A stretch of DNA of 64,000 nt from Shimazuella soli (lineage in GTDB: Bacteria > Bacillota > Bacilli > Thermoactinomycetales > Thermoactinomycetaceae): the NCBI RefSeq assembly GCF_022511585.1, contig NZ_JAKWBN010000002.1, positions 186,001-250,000 of the forward strand. Direction: 5' to 3'. Under the pieces are notes generated by a model, which was not told the origin of the DNA, made no database searches, and saw only the letters and a list, made by a program, of their open reading frames with translations. Positions 33,393-42,012 of this stretch are shown here, piece by piece (the stretch's first letter is position 1; the number at the start of each line of letters is the position of its first letter). The translations under genes and the position numbers were made by a program.

Positions 33393-34535
33393 TCAACGAA
33401 AATTCCGGAAAAATGCAGCAACATCATCAAGCCAAACATCTGGAATTTCTAATACTGCATAATGCCCACCTTGATCGTAATCCGTCCAGCGAACAATATG
33501 ATTCGCTTGTTCCGCATACTTACGGATAGCGACATCATCTTTGAAATTAGCTACGGCAGTAGGTACTCCAGCGTTTTCTTTTGGGGCCCAAGCGTTTGGA
33601 TCATGGGCATTTTCATAATAAAGACGGATGGAAGACGCAGCAGTTCCCGTAAACCAATAGATTAAGAAGTTTGTTAAAAATAGATCTCTATCAACAGCAT
33701 GAACAGATTCCCCAAACCCTGTAAACAACTCACTTATCCAAGAAAGCAGACCTGCTGGAGAGTCAGAGATACCAAAAGCTAATGCTTGTGGACGATGGGA
33801 ATGGATGAAATTAAATCCAAATTGCTCAGACATAAATTTTTGAAGTCGTTGTAGTCTTCCTTTTTCCATTTCAGAAAGAGTTTCCATATCAGAAGGGTCA
33901 ATTGGCCCCATTGGGATGAAACCCATCGTAGCAGCATTGACGTGAAGACCTATCACTTTTTCCGGTGCTAAACGAGCGAGTTCTGGACCGATAATTGCCC
34001 CTGCATCTGCTCCTTGTACTCCATATTTTTCGTATCCCAATCGTTCCATTAGTTCGATAAATGCATTTGCAATTCGCCCGTTATTCCAACCAGCTTCTCG
34101 GATTGGGACAGAGAATCCAAAACCAGGCAAGGAAGGGATGACTAAATGAAAAGCATCTGATGCATTCCGCCCATGAGCAACTGGATTGGTAAGTGGTTCG
34201 ATCACTTTTAAGAATTCCACAAACGAACCTGGCCAACCGTGTATAAGGAGGAGAGGAATTGCATTTTTTTCTGTTGATCGGATATGTAAGAAATGTATAT
34301 TTTGACCATCGATTTCTGTTGTGTATTGAGGGTATTGGTTGATCTGAGTTTCATATTTTCGCCAGTCGTATTCTGTTAACAAATGTTCGACATTTTTTTT
34401 GACAAATTCAAGTGTAGGACCAGCATTCCAGTTGTCATTTTCCCATTCACCTGGCCAAATGGTTTTGCCTAGCCTCTCGTTTAGTTCCTGCAATTTGGAA
34501 GAAGAAATTTGAATTTTAAATGGTTTTATTTGCAT
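33393..34535 (-). CDS. Epoxide hydrolase (EHN/juvenile-hormone type)
   Basis: A 380-residue alpha/beta hydrolase with the N-terminal EHN domain (residues 1-110, starting IKPFKIQISSSKLQELNERL and containing WRKYETQINQYPQY). The oxyanion motif is HGWPGSF (99-105). The nucleophile is Asp177 in QGADAGA, where serine hydrolases would have Ser. The His near residue 360 lies in GGHYAVLE. It opens epoxides by an ester intermediate. The start is supported by GAGG before ATG 34535. It is a single-gene unit, with a small operon ending divergently just upstream. Confidence 0.9.
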   Translation of the reverse strand: MQIKPFKIQISSSKLQELNERLGKTIWPGEWENDNWNAGPTLEFVKKNVEHLLTEYDWRKYETQINQYPQYTTEIDGQNIHFLHIRSTEKNAIPLLLIHGWPGSFVEFLKVIEPLTNPVAHGRNASDAFHLVIPSLPGFGFSVPIREAGWNNGRIANAFIELMERLGYEKYGVQGADAGAIIGPELARLAPEKVIGLHVNAATMGFIPMGPIDPSDMETLSEMEKGRLQRLQKFMSEQFGFNFIHSHRPQALAFGISDSPAGLLSWISELFTGFGESVHAVDRDLFLTNFLIYWFTGTAASSIRLYYENAHDPNAWAPKENAGVPTAVANFKDDVAIRKYAEQANHIVRWTDYDQGGHYAVLEIPDVWLDDVAAFFRNFR

Positions 34536-34631
34536 AATGCTAACCTCTTTTCGTTAATGTCTTGTTGTTATACCTATTTTACAACAAGGAACCTGACAAT
34601 TCGTGTCAGTGAAAAAGAGGAAAATGAAAAA

Positions 34632-34656
34632 GAACCAGCAAATCGAAAGCTGGTTC
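34632..34656 (-). terminator. Terminator of the small ATT-start gene
   Basis: GAACCAGC / GCTGGTTC stem followed on the minus strand by a T-rich tract. Confidence 0.8.
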
Positions 34657-34663
34657 CCTTTTA

Positions 34664-34888
34664 TTATTTGCTATTTTTCCAAGGTTCTTTGCCTTGCAGT
34701 TCTCTTGGAAAAATTATCTTGCTGTCCCGAACTTCTAAAACAACAAACTCCGATAGAGTATCTATAATAGATATCCGCGGATAAGTAAGGTGGTGCTTAC
34801 CAACATATTGGTAAGCTTCTGTATCTGATTTGAGTTCCTCTTCTTCCGCTCGTTCTCCGTTTTCGGTGTAACAAAAACCTGTATAAAT
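34664..34888 (-). CDS. Small 74-residue acidic protein, apparent ATT start, unrecognised
   Basis: A strong AAGGAGGG lies right after the stop of the preceding minus-strand gene, and an in-frame ATT at 34888 stands eight bases downstream; no ATG, GTG or TTG is near. CTG at 34894 is the alternative but is too close to the ribosome site. The protein begins IYTGFCYTENGERAEEEELK, then QYVGKHHLTYPRISIIDTLS and FVVLEVRDSKIIFPRELQG, and ends KEPWKNSK. It is co-transcribed with the upstream hypothetical gene and followed by a good terminator. I do not recognise a family. Confidence 0.6.
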   Translation of the reverse strand: MYTGFCYTENGERAEEEELKSDTEAYQYVGKHHLTYPRISIIDTLSEFVVLEVRDSKIIFPRELQGKEPWKNSK

Positions 34889-34906
34889 GGTCAGTCCCTC
34901 CTTAAC

Positions 34907-36019
34907 TTAAATATCTACTAATCTATTTTGAAGTTGGATCGTAGTGATGTATTGCTTAACTTGTTCGCTAGATAAAACTTCTACTGCTTCCAGACTTGGT
35001 TTTAATGCTTCGTGAACAGGAGTACAAAAAGTAATATCCCAAGAACGGTCTCCTAATGTATTTTCTCCTAAAATCACCACGGGGACCCCATTTAATTTAG
35101 GGATGTGATGGAGTGTGCCTTCGCCAAATAGCCAATTTGCTGGCATTACTGCTGAAGGTATTTTACCTTCGCCATTTAGAGCATGGAAGTCGTAAAATCC
35201 AAACAAGGCATGATCATGTATCTGTTCTTCTGTGTCCGAAAGGGCTCCGCCTTTTGCAAGATGAATCGCTTTTTCGTTTCGATGGAAAGTTGCAAAAGCT
35301 GGATGGGTAGCGAATTGAGTAAGATACAAATCCTGTAGTAATGTAAAGAAATGAAAATTGTTTTGGATCATATCTGCTTTGATTTTCAAACCTGTTTCAC
35401 TTTGCGGATGGAGGATGATCATTTCGTAATCATCGACACTATACAAAACTTGTTTTAGATAATAAAGATTATCCACTTCATCTTCTAACTGGATCACTTG
35501 ATGGATCAAAGGAGTATTTGTTCGGATACTTTGTCTTGCTTCTTTTAACCGGCATACAGAGGTCATCGTTGCCAAAACAACATAGGAAGAAGTAATACTT
35601 GCCTTCAAAGCATCAGAATCATAGGAAAAAAAGAAATCTAATTCCTTCGGTGATAAAGTACCACCTTCCCATTCTTCTTGCTCAGCTAAAGATAGGAAAG
35701 ATTCTGTTGCTGTTAAATGATTTTCTAATTGTTGGATGATGTGATCAACGACAATTTTAGGGTTTCCGCCAAATTCAATGAGACTTCCGCAAATCAGGCA
35801 AGTAAGTCCTTTTTTATACATATCTAAATCCAGCGGCATTACCATTGCAATACTAGTGAGTATTTCGTCTAAACTATCTCGGTTATCAACAGCATAACGA
35901 AGCAATTGTTTAATCTCAGGTTCTTGAAAAGCTGTCTGATCTTGTTTTAAATCTTGGCTATTTGTGATTGGTTTATGTAAAAAATCAATATAATCTTGTA
36001 TAACCTTTTGCAGGGTCAT
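34907..36019 (-). CDS. Hypothetical 370-residue protein
   Basis: A soluble protein starting MTLQKVIQDYIDFLHKPI behind AGGAG. The N-terminal half is helical and contains a repeated Cys pair (LTCLICGSLIEFGGNPKIVVDHII) near residue 100. The C-terminal half has GKIPSAVMPANWLFGEG and GVPVVILGENTLGDRSW. No signal peptide, membrane span or known catalytic motif was recognised. The 74-residue ATT-start gene follows with its ribosome site abutting this stop, so the pair is one operon. A frame extending upstream to 36136 is open but lacks a start site. Function unknown. Confidence 0.75.
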   Translation of the reverse strand: MTLQKVIQDYIDFLHKPITNSQDLKQDQTAFQEPEIKQLLRYAVDNRDSLDEILTSIAMVMPLDLDMYKKGLTCLICGSLIEFGGNPKIVVDHIIQQLENHLTATESFLSLAEQEEWEGGTLSPKELDFFFSYDSDALKASITSSYVVLATMTSVCRLKEARQSIRTNTPLIHQVIQLEDEVDNLYYLKQVLYSVDDYEMIILHPQSETGLKIKADMIQNNFHFFTLLQDLYLTQFATHPAFATFHRNEKAIHLAKGGALSDTEEQIHDHALFGFYDFHALNGEGKIPSAVMPANWLFGEGTLHHIPKLNGVPVVILGENTLGDRSWDITFCTPVHEALKPSLEAVEVLSSEQVKQYITTIQLQNRLVDI

Positions 36020-36275
36020 ATACACACTCCTAGATGTAAGAAAACAGGTATTTTGCTGTGGGAATCTCTTTGTAGGTGGCAAGTTCGTTCCATTGTACGA
36101 TGAGATTTGTATTTTGTGAAGGACTTGTTCTAACAAGTTTTTGTATGTTCTTTGGTGATTTTAAGTCCTTTTTCATTTGAAGTGTTTTATTTTCGTTTAA
36201 AAAGTGTGTGTTTATAGTGGCTTTCATCACTATTTTAAAAATGTAAATAAGTGGGGGGATTAATTTATATGATAG

Positions 36276-36309
36276 ATAAAAAAGAATCCGTTCCAATAGG
36301 AACGAATTC
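36276..36309 (-). terminator. Terminator of fni
   Basis: GAATTCGTTCC / GGAACGGATTC hairpin with a T run on the minus strand, ten bases past the fni stop. Confidence 0.85.
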
Positions 36310-36318
36310 TAAAAAAGT

Positions 36319-37350
36319 TTAGCTTATTTTGTGGATCATTTTTTGACTCAATGAGTCGATTGTATTTGCACCTACCCCAAACATAGCGAGTTTTAATTCT
36401 AATTCCACTTGTGACATTTTTTCCACTAGCTTGGTTGGGTCGTTAACTGCATCACGGAGTAAGAATCGCCCGAATCCTGCTAAATTAGCACCTAGTGCAA
36501 TGGATTTTGCTGCATCTACTCCATTTTGTAAGCCTCCACTAGCTATGAGCGTTTCACTTGGATTTTTTTCTCGGATATCGTGGATACATTCAGCAGTTGG
36601 AATGCCCCAATCGAGGAAAGCTTTTGCAGCTTTTTTTAGCATAGGAGTCGAACGGAAACTTTCTACTTGACTCCAAGAGGTTCCTCCTGCACCAGCGACA
36701 TCAATAAAATGTACGCCGCAATCATACAGTTTTCTTGCTAGTGTCCCATGGATTCCCCAACCCACTTCTTTTACTCCAACAGGTGTATTCAACCCGGTGC
36801 ATATCTTTTCTATTTTTTTAAGCAGTCCTGAAAAGTTTGTATCCCCATCAGGTTGAAATGCTTCTTGCATGGAGTTCAGATGAAGGATCAACCCATCTGC
36901 TTCTGCAATCTCCACGATTTGCCTGCAATGCTCTACACCCATTCCTTTGTTCAATTGAACGGCTCCTAAGTTTACTAGAATAGGTATATCAGGGGCATAA
37001 GGACGCATCTGAAAAGTAGAATGAGTTTCTGGGTTTTCAATGGCAACACGCATAGACCCAAGAGCTAATGTCCAACCTCGCTCTTGGGCAGCAGTTGCTA
37101 AAACACGGTTAATATCTCCGGTAGCTTGTGTTCCGCCAGTCATGGAACTAATCAAAAAGGGTGTAGCAATGTTGCGGCTTAAAAAACGAGTGTTAAGAGA
37201 GATAGAATCAAAGTCAATATCTGGTAGTGCTTCATGTACGAGGCGATACTTTTCAAAGCCAGTCGTTATCCCTTGTCCTGACACGTTTTCATTTAAAACT
37301 ATCTGTACATGCTCCGCTTTGCGCTGCTTGGTGTCATTTTGCGGTGTCAT
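36319..37350 (-). CDS. fni: Type-2 isopentenyl-diphosphate delta-isomerase
   Basis: A 343-residue FMN-dependent isomerase interconverting IPP and DMAPP. Family marks are RKAEHVQIVLNENV (residues 10-23), FLISSMTGGTQATGDIN (67-83), LHLNSMQEAFQPDGDTNF near 158, VKEVGWG near 198 and IASGGLQNGVDAAKSIALGANLAG near 270. Length is normal. It supplies isoprenoid precursors, possibly for the CrtI-like enzyme at 26.5 kb and the quinones. The start follows GGAGAG. The truncated haemoglobin gene lies 39 bases upstream on the same strand, so the three minus-strand genes from 38455 may be one transcript. Confidence 0.93.
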   Translation of the reverse strand: MTPQNDTKQRKAEHVQIVLNENVSGQGITTGFEKYRLVHEALPDIDFDSISLNTRFLSRNIATPFLISSMTGGTQATGDINRVLATAAQERGWTLALGSMRVAIENPETHSTFQMRPYAPDIPILVNLGAVQLNKGMGVEHCRQIVEIAEADGLILHLNSMQEAFQPDGDTNFSGLLKKIEKICTGLNTPVGVKEVGWGIHGTLARKLYDCGVHFIDVAGAGGTSWSQVESFRSTPMLKKAAKAFLDWGIPTAECIHDIREKNPSETLIASGGLQNGVDAAKSIALGANLAGFGRFLLRDAVNDPTKLVEKMSQVELELKLAMFGVGANTIDSLSQKMIHKIS

Positions 37351-37389
37351 TCGCCGTCCATCTCTCCTCGTTATTCTAATATATGTTGT

Positions 37390-37767
37390 CTATGTTTCCT
37401 CACCTTGGTTGATCATGTGATAAGCAGTCATCACCAGTCTGTCCCACATCTCTGCCCGGATTTTCTCCTCGATGCCGACTTCCTCTAATGCTGCTGACAT
37501 ACAAGCTAACCAAGCCTTTGCCGTCTCGGGATAAATGGGGAAGGGTAAGTGTCTAGCTCTTAAACGGGGATGGCCCCTTTTTTCAGTATAGAGGGGAGGT
37601 CCGCCAAAAAATTGACTGAGAAAGAGGTACTGTTTCTCCATCGTTTCCGTGAGATCTTCCGGAAATAAATGTTTTAACTCAGGATGTTTTTGAACACGAG
37701 GGTAAAAAGCCTGTACGATTTTCCGGATCGTTTTTTCTCCTCCTATTTTTTCATAAACAGATTGCAT
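37390..37767 (-). CDS. Truncated haemoglobin, group II (YjbI/GlbO type)
   Basis: A 125-residue haem protein with the 2-over-2 globin fold. Tyr22 in AFYPRV is the B10 distal residue, the proximal His is His73 in RARHLPFPI, and the conserved FGGPPLYTEKRGHP loop precedes it. The C-terminal end MWDRLVMTAYHMINQ is typical. Group II proteins bind O2, NO or peroxide and may detoxify them. The ATG follows AGGGA. It is 19 bases after the PpaX-like gene and before fni, all on one strand. Confidence 0.9.
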   Translation of the reverse strand: MQSVYEKIGGEKTIRKIVQAFYPRVQKHPELKHLFPEDLTETMEKQYLFLSQFFGGPPLYTEKRGHPRLRARHLPFPIYPETAKAWLACMSAALEEVGIEEKIRAEMWDRLVMTAYHMINQGEET

Positions 37768-37786
37768 TTCGTTGTTCCCTCTCTAA

Positions 37787-38455
37787 TTATCTATCGCTCG
37801 TAACGGATTTATTTGGTTCCTCAAGTCCTATAATCTTCAAAATTTCCCGCATGTCTTCTATCCAATAGGTAGGTTGATGATTTTTCACATCTTCGACATG
37901 TAAACTCCAAGCTACACCGACAGAATCAATCTCAGCGCGCTCAGCTGCTAAAATATCATATCGGCTATCTCCGACCATGAGCGTTTCAGAGGGAGTGACA
38001 TGTAATTGATCCATCGCGAGTAGCAGCATATCCGGATGTGGTTTATTTCGCTCCGCTTCATCTGCACAAATAATAATTTTCATCCATTTATCTATGCCAA
38101 AACGTCTCAAACCTTGTTCTACAGCAGCACGGCGTTTATTGGAAATAACACCCATCGTAATTCCGTTTTGATATAGTTTTTCTAAACAGTAAAGCACATG
38201 AGGAAATTCTTCTACCAAACGGTCATGTTCTGTTTCATTGAAAAGACGATATGTTTTTACCATCTCCTCTGCTTGGTTAGGATCAAAAAAGTACATCTGA
38301 TCCGGTAGAGGCTCTCCCATGATCGGCATGACATCGTCTCTTGTGAATTTATTGGGGCAGTGGATATCAAAGGTATGTTCAAAAGAAGCTAAAATAAGTT
38401 CATTTGTGTTGATTAGTGTTCCATCTAAATCAAATAGTATGGTGGAATATTTCAT
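37787..38455 (-). CDS. ppaX: HAD-family phosphatase, PpaX-like
   Basis: A 222-residue HAD hydrolase. Motif I is FDLDGTLINTNELI (catalytic Asp near residue 9), motif II is ISNK (near 120), motif III has KPHPDML, and motif IV is MVGDSRYDILAA. The layout and the N-terminus (KYSTILFDLDGTLINTNELILASFEHT) resemble Bacillus PpaX, which hydrolyses pyrophosphate formed when HPr serine-46 is dephosphorylated. No hprK or lgt is beside it, so the pyrophosphatase role is a family inference; phosphoglycolate phosphatase is the alternative. Confidence 0.82.
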   Translation of the reverse strand: MKYSTILFDLDGTLINTNELILASFEHTFDIHCPNKFTRDDVMPIMGEPLPDQMYFFDPNQAEEMVKTYRLFNETEHDRLVEEFPHVLYCLEKLYQNGITMGVISNKRRAAVEQGLRRFGIDKWMKIIICADEAERNKPHPDMLLLAMDQLHVTPSETLMVGDSRYDILAAERAEIDSVGVAWSLHVEDVKNHQPTYWIEDMREILKIIGLEEPNKSVTSDR

Positions 38456-38775
38456 GTAAGATCACCTCTTTCTAATGGTACTACAAATATGATGTGGTTT
38501 TAAGATTACTTTGATACAATTACTCATTTTATCACTTGCATTTATTTATGGAGGATAAATAGGGAAAGTATTAGTTGGGCAGAGGAGGTAGGCTAGGGAT
38601 TTTCTAAGATAGTTGTATGGGATTTCTCCATTGCCTTGTCTAGAGATAGATAAGAAATTCAGCTGAGTTGAAAAGCCTTGATTTATAAGGTTTTTTGGTC
38701 GACAAGCAACTCAACGTTACAAAAGAATCGTTTTGCGAACTTAAGTTGTACATATGTTCGCTTTCTTGGGTGAAT

Positions 38776-38798
38776 AAAAAGAGGGAAAATCCCTCTTT
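38776..38798 (-). terminator. Orphan terminator
   Basis: GAGGGA / TCCCTC stem followed by TTTTT on the minus strand, directly after the stop of the remnant at 38797-38883. Confidence 0.65.
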
Positions 38799-38883
38799 AC
38801 TCTTGGATTAAACTGCCAGGGAACAACTTTTCATATGCCCGTTTGGTAAGCATTCGCTTTCCTAAGATGCAGTAGTTGACGAA
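38797..38883 (-). pseudogene. C-terminal gene remnant of about 28 codons
   Basis: Reads FVNYCILGKRMLTKRAYEKL then FPGSLIQE and a stop, with a terminator directly after. It has no start codon and is closed upstream by TAG. The normal amino-acid mix and intact terminator suggest the tail of a deleted gene. Family not recognised. Confidence 0.35.
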
Positions 38884-39308
38884 CTAAAGGCGGAAAGGGA
38901 AAAAAGCAACAGTAACTGCATAAATGATTAATATAAATAGGGAATGATATTTTAGAAATCAAACATTATACAAAAACTTATTCAATTTTTGACAGACCAC
39001 TTTCGTATAAAATGGCTTTGCCAAGAAGTTATTTGTATATGGCAGTGGTTTTTTTATGTGAAAACGTGAGCATTTTTCATTTTTAGATGGAGACAAATTA
39101 GCTTTGTTACTATCACCAAGAAGCCAATTTTTTGAAGAAGAAGCAGCAACCAATTTTCCAAGAATAGTATCTTTTCGATGATGAACTGGAAAGTTATATT
39201 TTTTCAAACAGAAGAACAAAAAGAAGAGAACAAAGAAAAATAGAAGTGGTTTCTACGATTTCCATATGATTGTGAAAGGCTAGGTTTCCCAGTGCAATTT
39301 AGACTCTT

Positions 39309-39544
39309 AGAGCCTGTTGCATTATTCGTCTCAAAAGCACAGATGTGCACCTCAGACAAGGGACAAGTCTCGCTAGGTCGCTGTGCTCCTAGTCTCGCTT
39401 TGTGTGGGTGGAGCGTCCTTTGTGTTTTTTCAACAACAGACGTGGAAAACACACACATCCCGGGGTTCCCCGAAAAGTAATACTTTTTGGGGTGGATCAG
39501 CGACCTTATCCAGTGTTCAAATCTATTTATGCAACAACCTCTCT
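39309..39544. mobile_element. MITE-like element with imperfect terminal inverted repeats
   Basis: Left end AGAGCCTGTTGCA (39309-39321) and right end TGCAACAACCTCTCT (39530-39544) form inverted repeats with two to three mismatches. The 236-bp interior has no transposase frame. The ends resemble those of IS5/IS1182-like elements, so this is probably a non-autonomous relic. No clear target duplication is visible. Confidence 0.45.
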
Positions 39545-39567
39545 TAAAGAAAAAAGCTATGAACGAA

Positions 39568-39594
39568 TGTCACAAAGCCACACCCTTCTCCGTC
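39568..39594 (+). promoter_or_regulatory. ECF41-type promoter, unit 1
   Basis: TGTCACA (39568-39574), 16-base spacer, CGTC (39591-39594), then TTAGTTTA. This is the published ECF41 motif TGTCACA-N16-CGTC. It stands 42 bases before the first oxidoreductase gene. Confidence 0.85.
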
Positions 39595-39635
39595 TTAGTT
39601 TATAAAAGACAAAAAAGCGAAGGAAGGTATAGAGG

Positions 39636-40934
39636 ATGAATCAGTTTGATGTGGCAGTCATTGGTGGAGGTATGGCTGGTTTGGTGGCAGCAATTGACTT
39701 GGCCCAAGCAGGTAAGTCCGTTGTCCTGTTGGAAAAGGCCGGCCAATTTGGTGGTCGAGCGGTATCTGCCAAGAAAAACGGGGCTATTTTCGATCTTGGC
39801 GGTCATGCATTAATCAGGGGAGGGGCGACAGAAGAAATTTTCCAAGATTTAGGTATAAAAATGGAAGGGGGATCTCCCACTCCAGGCGGATCGATTCTAT
39901 GGAACAAAAAGATAACTTCTTTTCTAAAATTTATTTTCACCCAAAACTTAAGCTGGTCTGCTAAGGTGGAGTTAATAAAGTTTTTTTCCAAGTTTGGAAA
40001 AATTGACGCCGATTCCGTGCCAGCAATCAGTCTTCGAAATTGGATTGAACAAGAACTTCGCGATCCGATGGTTCGTCATATCATTTATGCTCTGTTCAGA
40101 GTAGCATCATTCGTACAAGCTCCTGATCACCAATTGGCTGGTCCCATCATACATCAATTAGCACGCTCCTTAAAAAAGAATAACATTGTCTTCATTCAGG
40201 ATGGCTGGCAAACCCTTGTTGATCAGCTATACGAAAAAGCAGTTTATGCAGGCGTCTCTATGATGACGGGAAAAAACGTAACGGAAATCGAACATGATGA
40301 AGCCGTTCGGAAAATAAAGTTTGCTGATGGACAAGAGATGGACATCACACATGTGATTTCCACCACCCCACCTTCAGTAACCTCCCGGATCTTGGGAGAT
40401 ACGGGAAGTAAATCGGTTTTACGTTGGAAAGAACAGGCTCGTGCTATTAAAGCGGCAAATTTAACTCTTAGTTTAAAGAAGATTCCAGTACCAAATAACA
40501 TTCAGGTTATAGGTGTGGATCAACCCATATACTTCTTAAATCAATCGAAATTCACTCGATTAAGTGAAGATGGCACTTCGGTGGTGCAAATTATCAAATA
40601 TAATGGCACTGGTAGAACAGATCCAAAAGCGGACGAGCGATTCCTCGAACAGATGATGGACTTGATCCAACCGGGCTGGCAGAAGGAAGTCGTCGCTAGG
40701 CAGTATCTCCCAAAAATAGTTGTAGCCTACGACTATATGCACCTAGACAGGGAAGATCGGTTTCCCGGTCCAGCTGTACCCGAAATCGCAGGGCTTTACG
40801 TGGCGGGAGAATGGGCCACCCATGGAGAAATGTTGTCAGATGCTGCGACGGCAAGCGGAAGACGTGCAGCTCGGTGTGTGTTAAAGGATATGGAAACAGG
40901 CCGTAAAAATGAGCAAAAACGCATTTTGATATAA
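39636..40934 (+). CDS. FAD-dependent amine-oxidase/desaturase-like oxidoreductase, copy 1
   Basis: A 432-residue flavoprotein with the N-terminal dinucleotide fold VAVIGGGMAGLVAAIDLAQAG and VVLLEKAGQFGGRAVSAKK, an FDLGGHALIRGG loop, and the C-terminal FAD segment AGLYVAGEWATHGEMLSDAATASGRRAA. The plan is that of protoporphyrinogen-oxidase and phytoene-desaturase relatives; the substrate is unknown. It is followed after 30 bases by an ECF41 sigma gene and preceded by an ECF41 promoter, the usual oxidoreductase partner of that sigma group. Two paralogues (42013 and 56962) share roughly three quarters of the sequence by eye. Confidence 0.88.
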   Translation: MNQFDVAVIGGGMAGLVAAIDLAQAGKSVVLLEKAGQFGGRAVSAKKNGAIFDLGGHALIRGGATEEIFQDLGIKMEGGSPTPGGSILWNKKITSFLKFIFTQNLSWSAKVELIKFFSKFGKIDADSVPAISLRNWIEQELRDPMVRHIIYALFRVASFVQAPDHQLAGPIIHQLARSLKKNNIVFIQDGWQTLVDQLYEKAVYAGVSMMTGKNVTEIEHDEAVRKIKFADGQEMDITHVISTTPPSVTSRILGDTGSKSVLRWKEQARAIKAANLTLSLKKIPVPNNIQVIGVDQPIYFLNQSKFTRLSEDGTSVVQIIKYNGTGRTDPKADERFLEQMMDLIQPGWQKEVVARQYLPKIVVAYDYMHLDREDRFPGPAVPEIAGLYVAGEWATHGEMLSDAATASGRRAARCVLKDMETGRKNEQKRILI

Positions 40935-40964
40935 ATAACAGGAAGAAAGCGGGAGGCTAACATC

Positions 40965-41852
40965 TTGGAAAACTTAAAAACAGAACAATTCTATACCGAA
41001 TACAAACCACTATTATTCTCCCTTGCTTACCGTATGTTGGGCAGTGTCGTGGATGCAGAAGATATTGTCCAAGAAGCTTTTTTAACCTTATACAAATCTG
41101 GTGGTTTTGACTACATTCAAAATATGAAAGCATACCTGTGTAAAATCGTAACGAACCGGTGCCTCGATCTGCTTCGTTCTACGAGAAAACAGCGGGAAGA
41201 CTATTTCGGGACTTGGCTGCCTGAACCGCTCGTGGCAACAGCAAATGAGATAACAGATCCGATGCAATCCTACTTACAAAAGGAATTGGTATCCACCGCT
41301 TACTTGCTGTTGTTGCAGCAATTATCTTATGTGGAACGAGCCGTTTTCCTGCTGCGCGAAGTGATGCAGTACGATTATGAAGAAATTGCTGACATCGTTG
41401 GCAAGAGCAGTGTGAACTGCCGGCAAATATTTCATCGAGCGAAACGCAGTCTTCATGTAAAAAATGATCCGGATCAAATGGACCACATAGATCAAGAGAA
41501 AGCCACCAACTTGGTGGAGCAATTCATGCATGCTCTTGCTTCTGGGGATGCAGTCCAGATCATGAAATTCCTATCGGTTGACGCGGTACTCATGACAGAT
41601 GGGGGTGGCAAAGTAAAGACAATACCACAACCACTTCATGGGCACATACGAATTGCCCGCTCTATGACGGGTTATTGGAAAATGTTACCGAGAAACTTAA
41701 CTTACCGTATCACCATGGTAAATGGCCTTCCTGGAATCGTCGTATATATGGATGAAAAAACATTGACTGTCATTTCATTCCATATCCTCGATGACCACAT
41801 CGCTCATCTCTATTTTGCTGTAAATCCGGATAAATTGAGACATATATATTAA
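40965..41852 (+). CDS. ECF41-group sigma factor with SnoaL-like C-terminal domain, copy 1
   Basis: A 295-residue sigma factor of the SigJ type. Region 2 is at residues 15-75 (AYRMLGSVVDAEDIVQEAF) and region 4 at 105-165 (YVERAVFLLREVMQYDYEEIADIVGKSSVNCRQIFHRAK). The group marks WLPEP (84-88), DGGG (212-215) and NPDKL (287-291) are all present. The C-terminal SnoaL-like domain replaces an anti-sigma factor and tunes activity. Start is TTG 40965 behind GGGAGG; no ATG is available. It is 30 bases after oxidoreductase copy 1, and probably drives TGTCACA-N16-CGTC promoters, including its own. Confidence 0.93.
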   Translation: MENLKTEQFYTEYKPLLFSLAYRMLGSVVDAEDIVQEAFLTLYKSGGFDYIQNMKAYLCKIVTNRCLDLLRSTRKQREDYFGTWLPEPLVATANEITDPMQSYLQKELVSTAYLLLLQQLSYVERAVFLLREVMQYDYEEIADIVGKSSVNCRQIFHRAKRSLHVKNDPDQMDHIDQEKATNLVEQFMHALASGDAVQIMKFLSVDAVLMTDGGGKVKTIPQPLHGHIRIARSMTGYWKMLPRNLTYRITMVNGLPGIVVYMDEKTLTVISFHILDDHIAHLYFAVNPDKLRHIY

Positions 41853-41944
41853 GTAAATGATTTCATATATTTGATAAGTTGATTAAACGACGTATATCAG
41901 CTGTTCTACGTTTAGATTTTCATAGAAAAAAGTTAGTAATAGAA

Positions 41945-41971
41945 TGTCACAAAACCACACTCTTCCTCGTC
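41945..41971 (+). promoter_or_regulatory. ECF41-type promoter, unit 2
   Basis: TGTCACA (41945-41951), 16-base spacer, CGTC (41968-41971). It lies exactly 2,377 bases after the unit 1 promoter. Confidence 0.85.
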
Positions 41972-42012
41972 TTAGTTTATGAAAGGTAAAACAGCGAAGG
42001 AAGGAATAGAGG

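Larger units (their letters stand above)
38456..39635. other. Gene-poor, decayed 1.2-kb stretch
   Basis: No intact gene is supported. It holds a weak hairpin (AGCCTTG...AAGGTTTT) near 38680, a minus-strand terminator at 38776-38798, a 29-codon coding-like remnant (38797-38883), and a MITE-like element (39309-39544). A plus-strand frame around 39090-39182 (FLDGDKLALLLSPRSQFFEEEA) looks coding-like but has no start. The right end carries the first ECF41-type promoter. Confidence 0.6.

Noticed and set aside
36030-36296. 88-codon minus-strand frame before the 370-residue hypothetical gene
   Set aside because: It crosses the fni terminator and lacks a ribosome site; the part from 36170 down (MKKDLKSPKNIQ...) looks mildly coding but has no start signal.
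39292-39605. Short plus-strand frames inside the MITE-like element
   Set aside because: They do not resemble a transposase and have no start signals.
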